Positions 35,534 to 44,889 of a stretch of DNA of 64,000 nt are shown one piece after another. Under the pieces are notes generated by a model. It worked only from the letters and a program-made list of their open reading frames with translations. It was not told where the DNA came from and did no database searches. This DNA comes from Arthrobacter sp. ISL-5 (GTDB lineage Bacteria; Actinomycetota; Actinomycetes; Actinomycetales; Micrococcaceae): assembly GCF_018613835.1 (NCBI RefSeq), contig NZ_JAGGPM010000004.1:1-64000 (forward strand), given 5' to 3'. How positions within the stretch are numbered: position 1 is the stretch's first letter; every line of letters starts with the position of its first letter. The position numbers and the translations under genes were made by a program.

Positions 35534-36619
35534 CTATTGAATCATGAGCAGTGCCGCTCCCAGGCCGAGGACCGCGATCAGGAACCATGCCACGACGGCG
35601 GCCAGCAGCGCACGGAGCCCGGTGTGCAGCAGCGTGCGGATGCGCACGGCCGAACCGAGCCCGAAGAGCGCGGCGCCCAGCAGGATGTCCTGCAGTCCGG
35701 CCGCCGCATCGAGCCCGCCTGCAGAGATCCAGCCCGTGGACCGGAGCGCGACCATCGCCACGAAGCCCACGACGAACAGCGGCACCACGGGCGGCAGCGC
35801 TTCGGCCGGCTTACCGGCTGGGGCGGGCGGCTGAACGGCGGACGGTCGAGCCGCGGCAAGGCGTTGCTGCAGTCCCGCCGCGGCCACCATGGGCGCCAGC
35901 AGGATCACGCGCGTCAGTTTAACGACGACGGCGATGCCCAGCGCCGCCGGCCCTGCGGTCTGCGCTGTGGCCACCACCTGTCCCACATCGTGCACCGACG
36001 CACCCGTCCACGCACCGAACACCTCGGCGCTGAGGTTCAGCGGATGGACCAGCAGCGGCAGGGCCCCGATGGCCAGCGTGCCGCACAGCGTCACGAGGGC
36101 CACCGGCAGGACGGTGTCGACGTGCCGGATCCGCCGTACGGCGGCCATCGCGCCGATCGCCGACGCACCGCAGATCGAAAATCCCGTGGCAATGAGCAGG
36201 GATGCCTCGCGGGGAAGCCGGAACAGCCGGGAAATTCCGTAGGTCCCGGCGAAGCTGGCCAGCACCACCGCCGTAATCAGCAGCAGGGACGCCCAGCCGA
36301 GCCCCAGGACTTCCGCGATGCCGACCTTGAGCCCCAGGAGGACGATGCCGCCGCGCATCAGGTGCTTGCCGGCGAAATCCAGTCCCGGCCGTGCCCGTCC
36401 GGCCGCCCACACGGCCGTGAACGGCAGATTGGCGGCGAGCAGGCCCAGGACCACGGCCAGGGTCATAGCAGGCAGTGCCGGAACGGCGGCGTGGATGGCG
36501 AAGGCGAGGGCCAGCGCCACCAGGGCCGTCAGCAGGCCCGGGAGAATGCGGGTAAAGTTCTGATGCGTCACCCCGCGCAGCTGCCGCCGCATCGGCGTCG
36601 GGAATCGGAAGTCTGGCAC
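35534..36619 (-). CDS. YeiH-family putative anion (sulfate) exporter
   Basis: 361 residues with about ten hydrophobic helices. Signature parts are PALPAMTLAVVLGLLAANL, GKHLMRGGIVLLGLKVGIAEVL (about 90-112), FSICGASAIGAMAAV (about 150-165), and GAWTGASVHDVGQVVAT (about 210-226), all conserved in the UPF0324/YeiH family. A 40-residue cytoplasmic loop rich in Pro and Ala separates the two halves. The transport substrate is predicted to be sulfate or a sulfonate and is not proven. Upstream partner of pepN; transcribed away from the ATP-grasp operon. Confidence 0.85.
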   Translation of the reverse strand: MPDFRFPTPMRRQLRGVTHQNFTRILPGLLTALVALALAFAIHAAVPALPAMTLAVVLGLLAANLPFTAVWAAGRARPGLDFAGKHLMRGGIVLLGLKVGIAEVLGLGWASLLLITAVVLASFAGTYGISRLFRLPREASLLIATGFSICGASAIGAMAAVRRIRHVDTVLPVALVTLCGTLAIGALPLLVHPLNLSAEVFGAWTGASVHDVGQVVATAQTAGPAALGIAVVVKLTRVILLAPMVAAAGLQQRLAAARPSAVQPPAPAGKPAEALPPVVPLFVVGFVAMVALRSTGWISAGGLDAAAGLQDILLGAALFGLGSAVRIRTLLHTGLRALLAAVVAWFLIAVLGLGAALLMIQ

Positions 36620-36726
36620 GTCCCAACCATGCCCGACACCGGCGGCAAAAGACCAACCGGGAGGATCCCTCCAACACGCCAGTGACGGGTCCGGTAATGA
36701 ATTCGCAACAAAAAGGTGGTTGGCTT

Positions 36727-38289
36727 ATGACCATGTCTGACCTATTCCAGGATTACTCCGAGGCGGCCGGCCGCTCCGGCGCCTACGACGAGATGTTTGC
36801 CCCTGGCCAAGTGGCCCGCAAGTCCTACGGGCAGGTCGCGGGTGCCCTTCGCGAGCTGTCGCTGGCGGACGTCAGCGCACGGGCGGACTCTATGGCGCGG
36901 ACATTCCTGGACCGTGGCGTGACCTTCGATTTCGCGGGGGAGGAGCGTCCGTTCCCGCTCGACATCGTGCCGCGGGTGATCCCCGCCGATGAGTGGGACG
37001 TCCTGGAGCGCGGCGTGGCGCAGCGTGTGCGGGCCCTCGAGGCGTTCCTCAATGACGTCTACGGCAAGATGACGGTTGTTTCCGACGGCGTGATCCCCCG
37101 GCAGCTTGTCACAACCAGCGCACACTTCCACCGCGCCGTGCACGGCTTCGAACCTGCCGGCGGCGTCCGCGTGCACATCTCGGGCATCGACGTCGTCCGG
37201 GACGCAGCGGGAACCTTCAGGGTCCTGGAGGACAACGTTCGTGTGCCGTCGGGCGTCAGCTACGTGCTGGAGAACAGGCGTGCCATGGCCAAGGGCCTTC
37301 CGGAAGCCTTCGGCCAGCAGCTCATCCGGCCCGTTGAGGAATACCCGCGCCGGCTGCTGTCCGCCCTGCGGAAAACGGCGCCCTCCGGCGTCGACGACCC
37401 CACCGTGGTGGTGTTGACCCCCGGTGTCTTCAACAGCGCGTATTTTGAGCACACACTGCTCGCCGGCCTGATGGGCGTGGAACTCGTGGAGGGCCGGGAC
37501 CTCATCTGCCGCGGCAACCGTGTGTATATGCGCACCACCGCCGGTGAACAGCGCGTTGACGTGATCTACAAGCGCATTGACGACGACTTCCTGGACCCGC
37601 TGCAGTTCCGCGCCGATTCCATGCTGGGCTGCCCGGGTCTGGTCAACGCGGCCCGCGCCGGCGGCGTGACAATCGCCAACGCCGTGGGCAACGGCGTGGC
37701 GGATGACAAGCTGGTCTACAGCTACGTGCCGGACCTGATCCGCTACTACCTCGGCGAAGAACCCGTCATCGCCAACGTGGACACGTTCCGGCTGGAGGAA
37801 AAGGAAGCCCGCGAGCACGTCCTGGACCGCCTCGACGAACTCGTCGTCAAACCGGTGGACGGTTCCGGCGGCAAGGGCCTTGTCATCGGTCCGGACGCTT
37901 CCAAGGACGAGCTGGAGGCCTTGCGCAAGCGCGTCATCGCCGATCCCCGTGGCTGGATCGCCCAGCCCGTCCTGCAGCTGTCCACCGTGCCCACGCTCAG
38001 CGGCGATAAGTTCGGTCCCCGGCACGTTGACCTCCGGCCGTTTGCGGTCAACGACGGCGACGACGTCTGGGTGCTTCCCGGCGGCCTGACCCGCGTTGCG
38101 CTGAAGGAGGGCTCGCTGATCGTGAACTCCAGCCAGGGCGGCGGATCCAAGGACACCTGGGTGCTCGCGGATTCCCCGCAGGTTCCGGTGGAGCGGCTGC
38201 CGCGCCAGTCCGTCACCGTCCGGGAACGCGTCTCCGTGTGGCCGGTCGAGAGCAACTGGCGCGACCGCCAGTCGGAGCAGCAGCAGTGA
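36727..38289 (+). CDS. Circularly permuted ATP-grasp type 2 protein
   Basis: 520 residues of the CP_ATPgrasp_2 family. The N-terminal half has FPLDIVPRVIPADEWDVLERGVAQR and FRVLEDNVRVPSGVSYVLENR. The nucleotide-binding part follows: PVDGSGGKGLVIG near 380 is the glycine-rich loop, and LIVNSSQGGGSKDTW comes near the end. Such proteins are predicted to form peptide-like bonds, perhaps on a protein or small peptide. It starts an operon with an alpha-E protein and a transglutaminase-like protein. The ATG at 36727 follows AAAAAGGTGG; ATG 36733 is also possible. Confidence 0.85.
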   Translation: MTMSDLFQDYSEAAGRSGAYDEMFAPGQVARKSYGQVAGALRELSLADVSARADSMARTFLDRGVTFDFAGEERPFPLDIVPRVIPADEWDVLERGVAQRVRALEAFLNDVYGKMTVVSDGVIPRQLVTTSAHFHRAVHGFEPAGGVRVHISGIDVVRDAAGTFRVLEDNVRVPSGVSYVLENRRAMAKGLPEAFGQQLIRPVEEYPRRLLSALRKTAPSGVDDPTVVVLTPGVFNSAYFEHTLLAGLMGVELVEGRDLICRGNRVYMRTTAGEQRVDVIYKRIDDDFLDPLQFRADSMLGCPGLVNAARAGGVTIANAVGNGVADDKLVYSYVPDLIRYYLGEEPVIANVDTFRLEEKEAREHVLDRLDELVVKPVDGSGGKGLVIGPDASKDELEALRKRVIADPRGWIAQPVLQLSTVPTLSGDKFGPRHVDLRPFAVNDGDDVWVLPGGLTRVALKEGSLIVNSSQGGGSKDTWVLADSPQVPVERLPRQSVTVRERVSVWPVESNWRDRQSEQQQ

Positions 38290-38349
38290 CGCCGCACGAA
38301 TTCATGCCATCCATATCCACCACCATGCTCGCGCAGAAGGTAGCCGCAC

Positions 38350-39276
38350 ATGCTTAGCCGAATCGCCGAGTCCCTATTCTGGATCGGCCGCTACGTTGAA
38401 CGGGCAGATGGCACCGCCCGCATCCTTGATGTCCACCTTGAACGGCTGAACCACCTGCCCACAGAGGAGCGGCGCAGCGTGGCCCGCGAACTGCTCGCCG
38501 TCATGGGGGCGCGCCCCCAGAGCGAGGACTTCGGCCTCGAGGAGCTCCTGCATGCCCTCGCCTACGACAAGCACAGCGCCACGTCCATCGCCGGTTCGCT
38601 CGGCGCGGCCCGGGAGAACGCCCGGCGTGCCCGCGAGACCGTGTCGTCAGGACTGTGGGAGAGCCTGAACACGACGTATTACGGCCTGAACCAGCACCGC
38701 AAGGACGTGGTGGGCACTTACCGGTTCTGCCACTGGGTGCTGGAACGCACGGCCATGGTCAGCGGCCTGGCGGACACCACGGTCAGCCACGATGACAGCT
38801 GGCTCTTCCTGGCGCTGGGCCGCTCCCTGGAGCGCGCCGACATGACCGCGCGCATGCTCTCCACCCGCGATGTCCTCTCTGCAGGCATGTCCTGGGTGAA
38901 CATGCTGCGCTGCGCCGGCGCCTACGAGTCCTTCCTGCGGACCCGCCGCGCGGCCTTCGGCGACCAGCACGCGGCCGAGTTCCTGCTGCTGGACAGGCTC
39001 TTCCCGCGCTCCATCGTCTATGCCCTGCGCGACGCCGACGAGTGCCTGGCGAAGCTGGATCCCTCGGCCCAGCGCGTTGGCTTCATCAATGACGGCCGCC
39101 GGATCGTGGGCCAGGCCCGCACCTTCCTCGAGTTCCACCGGACTGACGACCTGATGTCGGAGCTTCCGGAACACATGGAGCGCGTGCAGAAGGCGGTTTC
39201 GCAGGCCTCGGACGCCATTTCCCGTAAGTACTTCAATCAGGCGGACGAACTGGCCTGGGTGGGAGAAGTTTCATGA
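38350..39276 (+). CDS. Alpha-E domain protein
   Basis: 308 residues, largely helical and probably cytoplasmic. Family hallmarks are MLSRIAESLFWIGRYVERADGTARILDVHLERL at the N terminus and LGRSLERADMTARMLSTRDV in the middle (two related ERAD motifs), which give the alpha-E name. Members are always linked to permuted ATP-grasp and transglutaminase-like proteins and probably form a complex with them; biochemical activity is unknown. It lies 60 bp after the ATP-grasp gene and overlaps the next gene by 4 bp (ATGA). Confidence 0.88.
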   Translation: MLSRIAESLFWIGRYVERADGTARILDVHLERLNHLPTEERRSVARELLAVMGARPQSEDFGLEELLHALAYDKHSATSIAGSLGAARENARRARETVSSGLWESLNTTYYGLNQHRKDVVGTYRFCHWVLERTAMVSGLADTTVSHDDSWLFLALGRSLERADMTARMLSTRDVLSAGMSWVNMLRCAGAYESFLRTRRAAFGDQHAAEFLLLDRLFPRSIVYALRDADECLAKLDPSAQRVGFINDGRRIVGQARTFLEFHRTDDLMSELPEHMERVQKAVSQASDAISRKYFNQADELAWVGEVS

Positions 39277-40124
39277 CCCGGCTGAGCATCGTTCACAAGA
39301 CCGGCTACAAGTACAACAAGCGCGTCACGCTGTCCTACAACGAGGCCCGCATGACCCCGCTGACGGATCCGCAGCAGGTGGTGCTGGAGTCGTCCATGAA
39401 GGTGTCCCCGACCCAGGCGGCGGTCAGCAGCTACCGCGACTACTGGGGCACCCGGGTCACCGCGTTCGACATGCAGATGCCGCATGAGCACCTGGAAGTC
39501 CTGGCGACCACCACCGTCGAGGTCCACCGGGCGGTCCGGATTCCGACGGAAGCGGACATTGTGGGCTGGGACGTCATCGCCTCGCCGGAGACGCTGAACC
39601 AGTTCAGCGACTGGGTTCCGCAGTCCCAGCTGACCGGCCCGGGGGAGGAAGTGCTCGGCATCATTCCCGGCGTCGTGGCGGGCAAAAACCCGCACGAGGC
39701 GGCCATGGCTATTTTTGAGTGGATGCGCGGCGAGATGACCTACATGAAGGGCACCACCGGCGTGACCACCAACGCCGAGGAGGCCTGGAGCCAGCGGCAG
39801 GGGGTGTGCCAGGACCTGGCGCACCTGGCCATCGGGGCGCTGCGCAGCTGCGGCATCCCGGCACGGTATGTCTCCGGTTACCTTCACCCGCGTTCGACGG
39901 CGGATATCGGCGAGCCCGTGGCCGGCCAGTCCCATGCGTGGCTGGAATGGTGGGACGGGGAGTGGCGGAGCTGGGACCCCACCAACCACAAGCCTGCGGG
40001 CGACTTCCACGTCACTGTGGCGCGCGGCCGGGACTACCGGGACGTGCCGCCCCTCAAGGGCATCCTGTCCGGTGGCGGCGGCTCCGCGCTCAGCGTGAGT
40101 GTGGAGATCACCCGGCTGGCCTGA
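39273..40124 (+). CDS. Transglutaminase-like peptidase family protein
   Basis: 283 residues. The N-terminal bacterial transglutaminase-like region (LSIVHKTGYKYNKRVTLSYNEARMTP) precedes the catalytic core: Cys in WSQRQGVCQDLAHLAIGALRSCGIPARYVSGY (about 170-200), His in SHAWLEWWDGEW (about 222-233) and Asp in WDPTNHKP. It may act as a peptidase or acyl-transferase on the product of the partner ATP-grasp protein. No signal peptide is present. The overlap with the alpha-E gene indicates coupled translation. Confidence 0.88.
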   Translation: MTRLSIVHKTGYKYNKRVTLSYNEARMTPLTDPQQVVLESSMKVSPTQAAVSSYRDYWGTRVTAFDMQMPHEHLEVLATTTVEVHRAVRIPTEADIVGWDVIASPETLNQFSDWVPQSQLTGPGEEVLGIIPGVVAGKNPHEAAMAIFEWMRGEMTYMKGTTGVTTNAEEAWSQRQGVCQDLAHLAIGALRSCGIPARYVSGYLHPRSTADIGEPVAGQSHAWLEWWDGEWRSWDPTNHKPAGDFHVTVARGRDYRDVPPLKGILSGGGGSALSVSVEITRLA

Positions 40125-40152
40125 GCGGGGCCCGGAGTGACCGCGAGGGCTC

Positions 40153-40530
40153 CTATTCCGGGGAAGACCTGACGGCGCCGCTGAGCTGCGTCCACCACGT
40201 GAGCGGCGGCGTGACTTTGAAGCGCCTTCCGGTGACCGAATCAGGAGTGATGCGGACGAAGTGGTCCTTCTGGCCTGCCTGCCACGGGAAGAGGTAGAGG
40301 CTCGCAGAATCGAGGATCTCCTCGGTGCTCTTGAGAGCTGCTGCCTTGCCCTTCACCACAACGCTCCAGGCCATCCCGGAAGCGGCATCCACGCCGTCGG
40401 CTTCCAGGGCCACCGGGGATTCCCCGAGGGCGCCGCCAAGTTTGGTGCCCTCGGCGGTACGGAACACGAGCGTGCCGTGGTCCACCGTGTAGTTGAGCGG
40501 GAAAATGTCCGGGTGGTCCTCTACCCACAC
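40153..40530 (-). CDS. Pyridoxamine 5'-phosphate oxidase-like protein, N terminus lost
   Basis: 125 codons match the small split-barrel flavin-binding family from WVEDHPDIFPLNYTVDHGTLVFRTAEGTKL onward, then VVVKGKAAALKSTEEIL and the C-terminal VRITPDSVTGRRF. Usual members begin about 25-30 residues earlier with a helix and (G)RLAV. Here the codons before the GTG read RQLAV, but the frame then meets the TAG that ends the neighbouring SDR gene, so the first helix is gone. The protein may still fold using GTG at 40530, but a ribosome binding site is not visible. Convergent with the transglutaminase operon. Confidence 0.7.
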   Translation of the reverse strand: MWVEDHPDIFPLNYTVDHGTLVFRTAEGTKLGGALGESPVALEADGVDAASGMAWSVVVKGKAAALKSTEEILDSASLYLFPWQAGQKDHFVRITPDSVTGRRFKVTPPLTWWTQLSGAVRSSPE

Positions 40531-40551
40531 GGCCAGCTGGCGGTTTGCCGT

Positions 40552-42003
40552 CTACCAGGGGCTCGGCTTGTAGTCCTTCAGGAACACGCCGTACTGGTCC
40601 TTGCCGTTTTCGCCCATGACGATCGGATCGTAGACCCGGGCCGCGCCGTCCACGAGGTCCAGGGGCGCGTGGAAGCCTTCCTCCATCAGCCGGACCTTGG
40701 TGTAATGCGGCCGTTCGTCAGTGATCCAGCCGGTGTCAACGGCCGTCATGAGGATGCCGTCGGTGTCCAGCATTTCCTGTGCGCTGGTCCGCGTCATCAT
40801 GTTCAGCGCCGCCTTGGCCATGTTGGTGTGCGGGTGCCCCGGTCCTTTATACGCGCGGGAGAACTGCCCCTCCATGGCCGAGACGTTCACGATGTACTTC
40901 CGGCGGGCCGTCGAGCGCTTCATGGCATCCCGGAGCCTGCTGACCAGAAGGAACGGTGCGGTGACGTTGCACAGCTGGACTTCGAGCATTTCCAGCGGGT
41001 CCACCTCGTCCACCACCTGGGTCCAGCTGTTGATCGTGGCAAGGTCAGGCACCAGCCCGCCTGCGTCAATGGCGGTTCCGGACGCAATGCGTTCCAGCGA
41101 CGCCGAACCGGTGGACAGGGCCAGTGAGGTGATGGCGTCGCCCGCGAGGACCGGATGCTCGGTAACGCTGCTTGCGAGGGCCAGCGGGTGCTTGTCGTGG
41201 GCATGGCCGAAGGTCACCAGCTCGGGTCCTCCGTTGGCGGCTTCGAGGGCCGCCGGCAACGGCTCGTCCTCAGCGTCCACGAGCGGCTTGTAGGCGTTGC
41301 CCGAGCGGCGCACGGTCTGCGCGGCATTATTGATGATGATGTCCAGCGGGCCGGCGGCGCTCACCGAATCGGTGAGGGCCATGACCTGTGAGGGGTCACG
41401 GAGGTCGATGCCCACGATCTTCAGCCGGTGCAGCCAGTCGGCGCTGTCCTCCATGGCGGCGAAGCGGCGCGCGGCATCCTTCGGGAAGCGTGTGGTGATG
41501 GTGGTGTGGGCGCCGTCGCGCAGAAGCCGCAGCGCGATATACATGCCGATCTTCGCGCGGCCGCCGGTGAGCAGGGCACGGCGTCCGGTCAGGTCCGTCC
41601 GGGCGTCGCGCTTGGTGTGGCTGAACGCCGCGCATTCCGGGCAGAGCTGGTGGTAGAAGGCGTCCACCTGCGTGTAGTGCTGCTTGCAGATGTAGCACGG
41701 CCTGGATCTGATCAGGTGCCCCGCGACCTTGCCGGTGGCTGACGGCGCGAGCTTATTTCCGCGGGTTTCGTCGTCGATCCGGTCCGGTGCGGCCGTGGCC
41801 GTCTGTGCGATGACGGCGCGGTCGGATTCCGCAATCAGGTCACGTTTGGTCACGCGCCGGTGCCGTTTGACGGCCTTGAACATTTTGCCTGTGGCACGGC
41901 GTACCAAGACGTAGTCCGGGTGCTCCTCGTCATAGACGTGGATGGTGTTAAGGACTTTAAGGCAGGCCTGAATCTCTTCAGGCGTCAGATCGGAGGAGCT
42001 CAT
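40552..42003 (-). CDS. Atypical SDR with N-terminal zinc-ribbon
   Basis: 483 residues, far longer than a normal SDR. The first 135 hold a charged region and a four-cysteine zinc-ribbon-like site (C103-x2-C106 and C121-x2-C124, in CYICKQHY and LCPECAAF). The Rossmann domain starts at LLTGGRAKIGMYIALRLL (about 144-161), with NNAAQTVRR near 225. At the active site the Ser is in VNVSAMEGQF, but the YxxxK motif reads TNMAK, so the catalytic Tyr is replaced. It is therefore either a reductase with a changed mechanism or a binding protein. Cytoplasmic. Monocistronic or leading the truncated oxidase gene. Confidence 0.8.
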   Translation of the reverse strand: MSSSDLTPEEIQACLKVLNTIHVYDEEHPDYVLVRRATGKMFKAVKRHRRVTKRDLIAESDRAVIAQTATAAPDRIDDETRGNKLAPSATGKVAGHLIRSRPCYICKQHYTQVDAFYHQLCPECAAFSHTKRDARTDLTGRRALLTGGRAKIGMYIALRLLRDGAHTTITTRFPKDAARRFAAMEDSADWLHRLKIVGIDLRDPSQVMALTDSVSAAGPLDIIINNAAQTVRRSGNAYKPLVDAEDEPLPAALEAANGGPELVTFGHAHDKHPLALASSVTEHPVLAGDAITSLALSTGSASLERIASGTAIDAGGLVPDLATINSWTQVVDEVDPLEMLEVQLCNVTAPFLLVSRLRDAMKRSTARRKYIVNVSAMEGQFSRAYKGPGHPHTNMAKAALNMMTRTSAQEMLDTDGILMTAVDTGWITDERPHYTKVRLMEEGFHAPLDLVDGAARVYDPIVMGENGKDQYGVFLKDYKPSPW

Positions 42004-42068
42004 TGATCTGATTTTACAGCCTGCCGAGCATCAGGCCCGCCCCATAAAGCCTTACTGGAACCGGGATC

Positions 42069-43490
42069 TCAGGAGCGGCTGCTGATGGTCTGCTGGCTGG
42101 GTGCATCCACGCCGACGGCGGCGGCCTGGACCTGGCCCGCCTGCTGTACGGAGTCGCGCACCTCGGGGAAGTTCTCGGTGGCGGCCTTCACGGCGTTGGG
42201 AACAAGGTGGAGATTGGCTGCCGAAAGCTTCCGCTCGGCGTCATCCGGCTCCGGAACGGCCTGCCCCTTGGAAAGCACCGTGATGCCAGAGTCCGTGACC
42301 TTGAAGCCGCGGGCGCGGTCGAGTTCCGCGTCCAGGCCGATGGCGGCGCCAGCGGGAACCTTGACGAACTTGTCGATGATGGCACGGCGGATCACGGCGC
42401 CCTCGCCGACCTGGACCTTGTCCATGAGAACTGAATCCACAACGCGGCTCGCCGTTCCCACATAGACGTCGTTGGACAGGACCGAGCCTTCCACTATGCC
42501 GCCTGAGACGACCACGCCGCTGCCGACGATCGAGTCAAGGGCCGTCCCGACGGTGTTGTTGGCGCCCCGGACGAACTTGGCGGGCGGGGAGATGCTCTGC
42601 CGCGTGTAGATCGGCCATTCGGAGTTGTACAGGTTGAACACCGGCAGCGGCGAGATCAGGTCCATGTGGGCGTCGTAGAAGGAGTCGATGGTGCCGACAT
42701 CCCGCCAGTAGGTGCGGTCGCGCTCGGTGGATCCCGGAATGTCATTGAGTGTGAAGTCGTAGACACCGGCCTCGCCCTGGTTGACGAAGTAGGGAATGAT
42801 GTCCCCGCCCATGTCGTGCTTCGTGTCCAGGCGTTCGGCATCGACGTGCAGGGCAGCAACCAGGGCGTCGGCGTCAAACACGTAGTTGCCCATGGAGGCC
42901 AGGAACTGGGTGGGATCGGCGGCCAGCCCAGGGGTTGAGGACGGCTTTTCGACGAAGGCCGCGATCTTCTGGGGGTTTTCGGGGTCCACCTCGATCACGC
43001 CGAACTGGTCCGCCATGTGAAGGGGTTGGCGGACGGCGGCGACGGTTGCCTTGGCGCCGCTCCGCACGTGCTGCTCGACCATCTGGGCGAAGTCCATCCG
43101 GTACACGTGGTCGGCACCGACCACGACGACGATGTCGGGATTGGCGTCGTGGATCAGGTTCAGGGACTGGTAGATGGCGTTTGCGCTGCCGAGGAACCAG
43201 CTCTTGCCTACGCGCTGCTGCGCGGGAACCGAGGCCACATAGTTGCCGAGCTGGGTGGACATCCGCCACGTCTCGGAAATGTGGCGGTCAAGGCTGTGGG
43301 ACTTGTACTGCGTCAGGACCACGATCTGCAGGTAGCGGGAATTCACGAGGTTGGAGAGCGCAAAGTCGATCAGGCGGTAGCTCCCCGCAAAGGGCACGCC
43401 GGGTTTGGCCCTGTCCGCCGTCAATGGCATGAGACGGTTTCCCTCGCCACCGGCGAGGACAATGGCCAAGACTTTCTTATTCAACGGCAT
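42069..43490 (-). CDS. glgC: Glucose-1-phosphate adenylyltransferase (ADP-glucose pyrophosphorylase)
   Basis: 473 residues. The nucleotidyltransferase N domain shows [29 protein letters not shown] (residues 8-35), the substrate loop [13 protein letters not shown] (about 120-132), [10 protein letters not shown] and [11 protein letters not shown] left-handed beta-helix C domain follows (about 300-410; [21 protein letters not shown]). It makes ADP-glucose from glucose-1-phosphate and ATP. The tail of about 60 residues ([18 protein letters not shown] end) is longer than in E. coli and polar. Divergent from the glycogen synthase gene with 100 bp between them. Confidence 0.93.
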   Translation of the reverse strand: MPLNKKVLAIVLAGGEGNRLMPLTADRAKPGVPFAGSYRLIDFALSNLVNSRYLQIVVLTQYKSHSLDRHISETWRMSTQLGNYVASVPAQQRVGKSWFLGSANAIYQSLNLIHDANPDIVVVVGADHVYRMDFAQMVEQHVRSGAKATVAAVRQPLHMADQFGVIEVDPENPQKIAAFVEKPSSTPGLAADPTQFLASMGNYVFDADALVAALHVDAERLDTKHDMGGDIIPYFVNQGEAGVYDFTLNDIPGSTERDRTYWRDVGTIDSFYDAHMDLISPLPVFNLYNSEWPIYTRQSISPPAKFVRGANNTVGTALDSIVGSGVVVSGGIVEGSVLSNDVYVGTASRVVDSVLMDKVQVGEGAVIRRAIIDKFVKVPAGAAIGLDAELDRARGFKVTDSGITVLSKGQAVPEPDDAERKLSAANLHLVPNAVKAATENFPEVRDSVQQAGQVQAAAVGVDAPSQQTISSRS

Positions 43491-43590
43491 GTGGTCGCTC
43501 CTGTACGCCTTCGTATCTTCCCCAAAAGTCCGGCACGCCCGGACTTCTTCACACTAGAACAGTTCAACCGTAACGACTACCTTGGGTATC
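43491..43590. promoter_or_regulatory. Divergent glgC/glgA promoter region
   Basis: The 100 bp between the glgC ATG and the glgA GTG must hold both promoters. No clear operator is visible, and the glgA side lacks an obvious Shine-Dalgarno, so that gene may be translated from a leaderless or weakly led transcript. Confidence 0.5.
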
Positions 43591-44787
43591 GTGCGAATAG
43601 ACATTGTGACTAAAGAATTCCCGCCGGAGATTTATGGTGGCGCGGGCGTCCACGTAGCCGAGCTGAGCCGGGTCCTGGCCAAGCACGTCGACCTGCAGGT
43701 GCGTGCTTTCGGTGCGCCCCGGGACGCCGACTACCACGGGGCCGCGGTGACGTCCTACTCCGTACCGGAGGATCTCGGGTCAGCGAACGCCGCGGTCCAG
43801 ACGCTCGGCGTGGACCTGCGCATCGTTCCGGACATCGCCGGCGCCGATCTGGTGCATTCGCATACCTGGTACGCCAACATGGCCGGGCACCTGGCCTCAC
43901 TGCTGCACGGCATCCCGCACGTCCTGAGTGCCCACAGCCTGGAGCCGCTGCGCCCGTGGAAAGCGGAGCAGCTCGGCGGCGGCTACGCGCTGTCCTCCTG
44001 GGTGGAGAAAACAGCCTATGAGGCGGCCGCTGCCATCATCGCCGTCTCCGAAGGCATGCGCCAGGACATCCTGCGCAGTTACCCCGACGTGGACCCCGCC
44101 AAGGTCAAGGTGGTGCACAACGGCATCGACGTCAGCATGTGGAACCGCGATGAGAACCACGACGCCGTGCGCGCCCTCGGCATTGACCCCGACCGCCCCA
44201 GCGTCGTGTTCGTGGGACGGAATACTCGGCAGAAGGGTGTTCCCTACCTCCTGCGGGCCGCCGCCAAGCTCCCCGACGACGTCCAGCTTGTGCTGTGCCT
44301 CGGCGCGGCGGACACCCCCGAACTGGCCGCGGAGACTACACGGCTGATCGAAGAACTCCAAAGCCAGCGCAGCGGCGTGGTGCTGATTGAGCGGATGCTG
44401 CCGCGCAACGAACTCATCCAGGTGCTCAGCCACGCCACCGCCTTCGCGTGCCCGTCCATCTACGAACCGCTCGGCATCGTGAACCTCGAGGCCATGGCCT
44501 GCGGCGCCGCCGTGGTTGCCAGCGCCACCGGCGGCATCCCTGAGGTGGTCCAGCATGGCGAAACCGGGCTCCTCGTGGAGATCGAACAGGTCACTGACGG
44601 CACCGGCACCCCGCTCGACCCGGAAAAGTTCGTCAGCGACTTTGCGGCTGCCCTGACCGAAGTTGTGTCCGACCCCGAGCGCGCCCGCGCCATGGGCGAG
44701 GCCGGCAGGCGACGAGCGGAAGAGCACTTTTCGTGGGAGTCCATCACCGAGACCACCCTCGACGTCTACCGCTCCGTGCTTAAGTAG
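43591..44787 (+). CDS. glgA: Glycogen synthase, actinobacterial GlgA/GlgM type (GT4)
   Basis: 398 residues of glycosyltransferase family 4. N-terminal MRIDIVTKEFPPEIYGGAGVHVAEL binds the donor; HSHTWYANMAG and ALSSWVEKTAYEAAAAIIAVSEGM come mid-protein. The C domain has VVFVGRNTRQKGVPYLL, FACPSIYEPLGIVNLEAMACGAAVVASATGGIPEVV (E-x7-E motif). It uses ADP-glucose to extend alpha-1,4-glucan or to make maltose-1-phosphate (GlgM activity known in mycobacteria). The GTG at 43591 matches the family N terminus; TTG 43582 would add three residues. Confidence 0.9.
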   Translation: MRIDIVTKEFPPEIYGGAGVHVAELSRVLAKHVDLQVRAFGAPRDADYHGAAVTSYSVPEDLGSANAAVQTLGVDLRIVPDIAGADLVHSHTWYANMAGHLASLLHGIPHVLSAHSLEPLRPWKAEQLGGGYALSSWVEKTAYEAAAAIIAVSEGMRQDILRSYPDVDPAKVKVVHNGIDVSMWNRDENHDAVRALGIDPDRPSVVFVGRNTRQKGVPYLLRAAAKLPDDVQLVLCLGAADTPELAAETTRLIEELQSQRSGVVLIERMLPRNELIQVLSHATAFACPSIYEPLGIVNLEAMACGAAVVASATGGIPEVVQHGETGLLVEIEQVTDGTGTPLDPEKFVSDFAAALTEVVSDPERARAMGEAGRRRAEEHFSWESITETTLDVYRSVLK

Positions 44788-44818
44788 CGCAGCCCAAATA
44801 GTCCAAAAACAAAGCAGT

Positions 44819-44862
44819 GCCCGACGGCGGCGCCCCCAGAGGTGGGGACGTCACCGTCGGGC
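44819..44862. terminator. Bidirectional hairpin terminator
   Basis: GCCCGACGG and CCGTCGGGC form a 9-bp stem between the convergent glgA and acyl-CoA oxidase genes. A-rich sequence on the left and TTTAAT on the right suit termination in both directions. Confidence 0.75.
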
Positions 44863-44889
44863 TTTAATAGTCGGTGTTGGAACCGAAGG

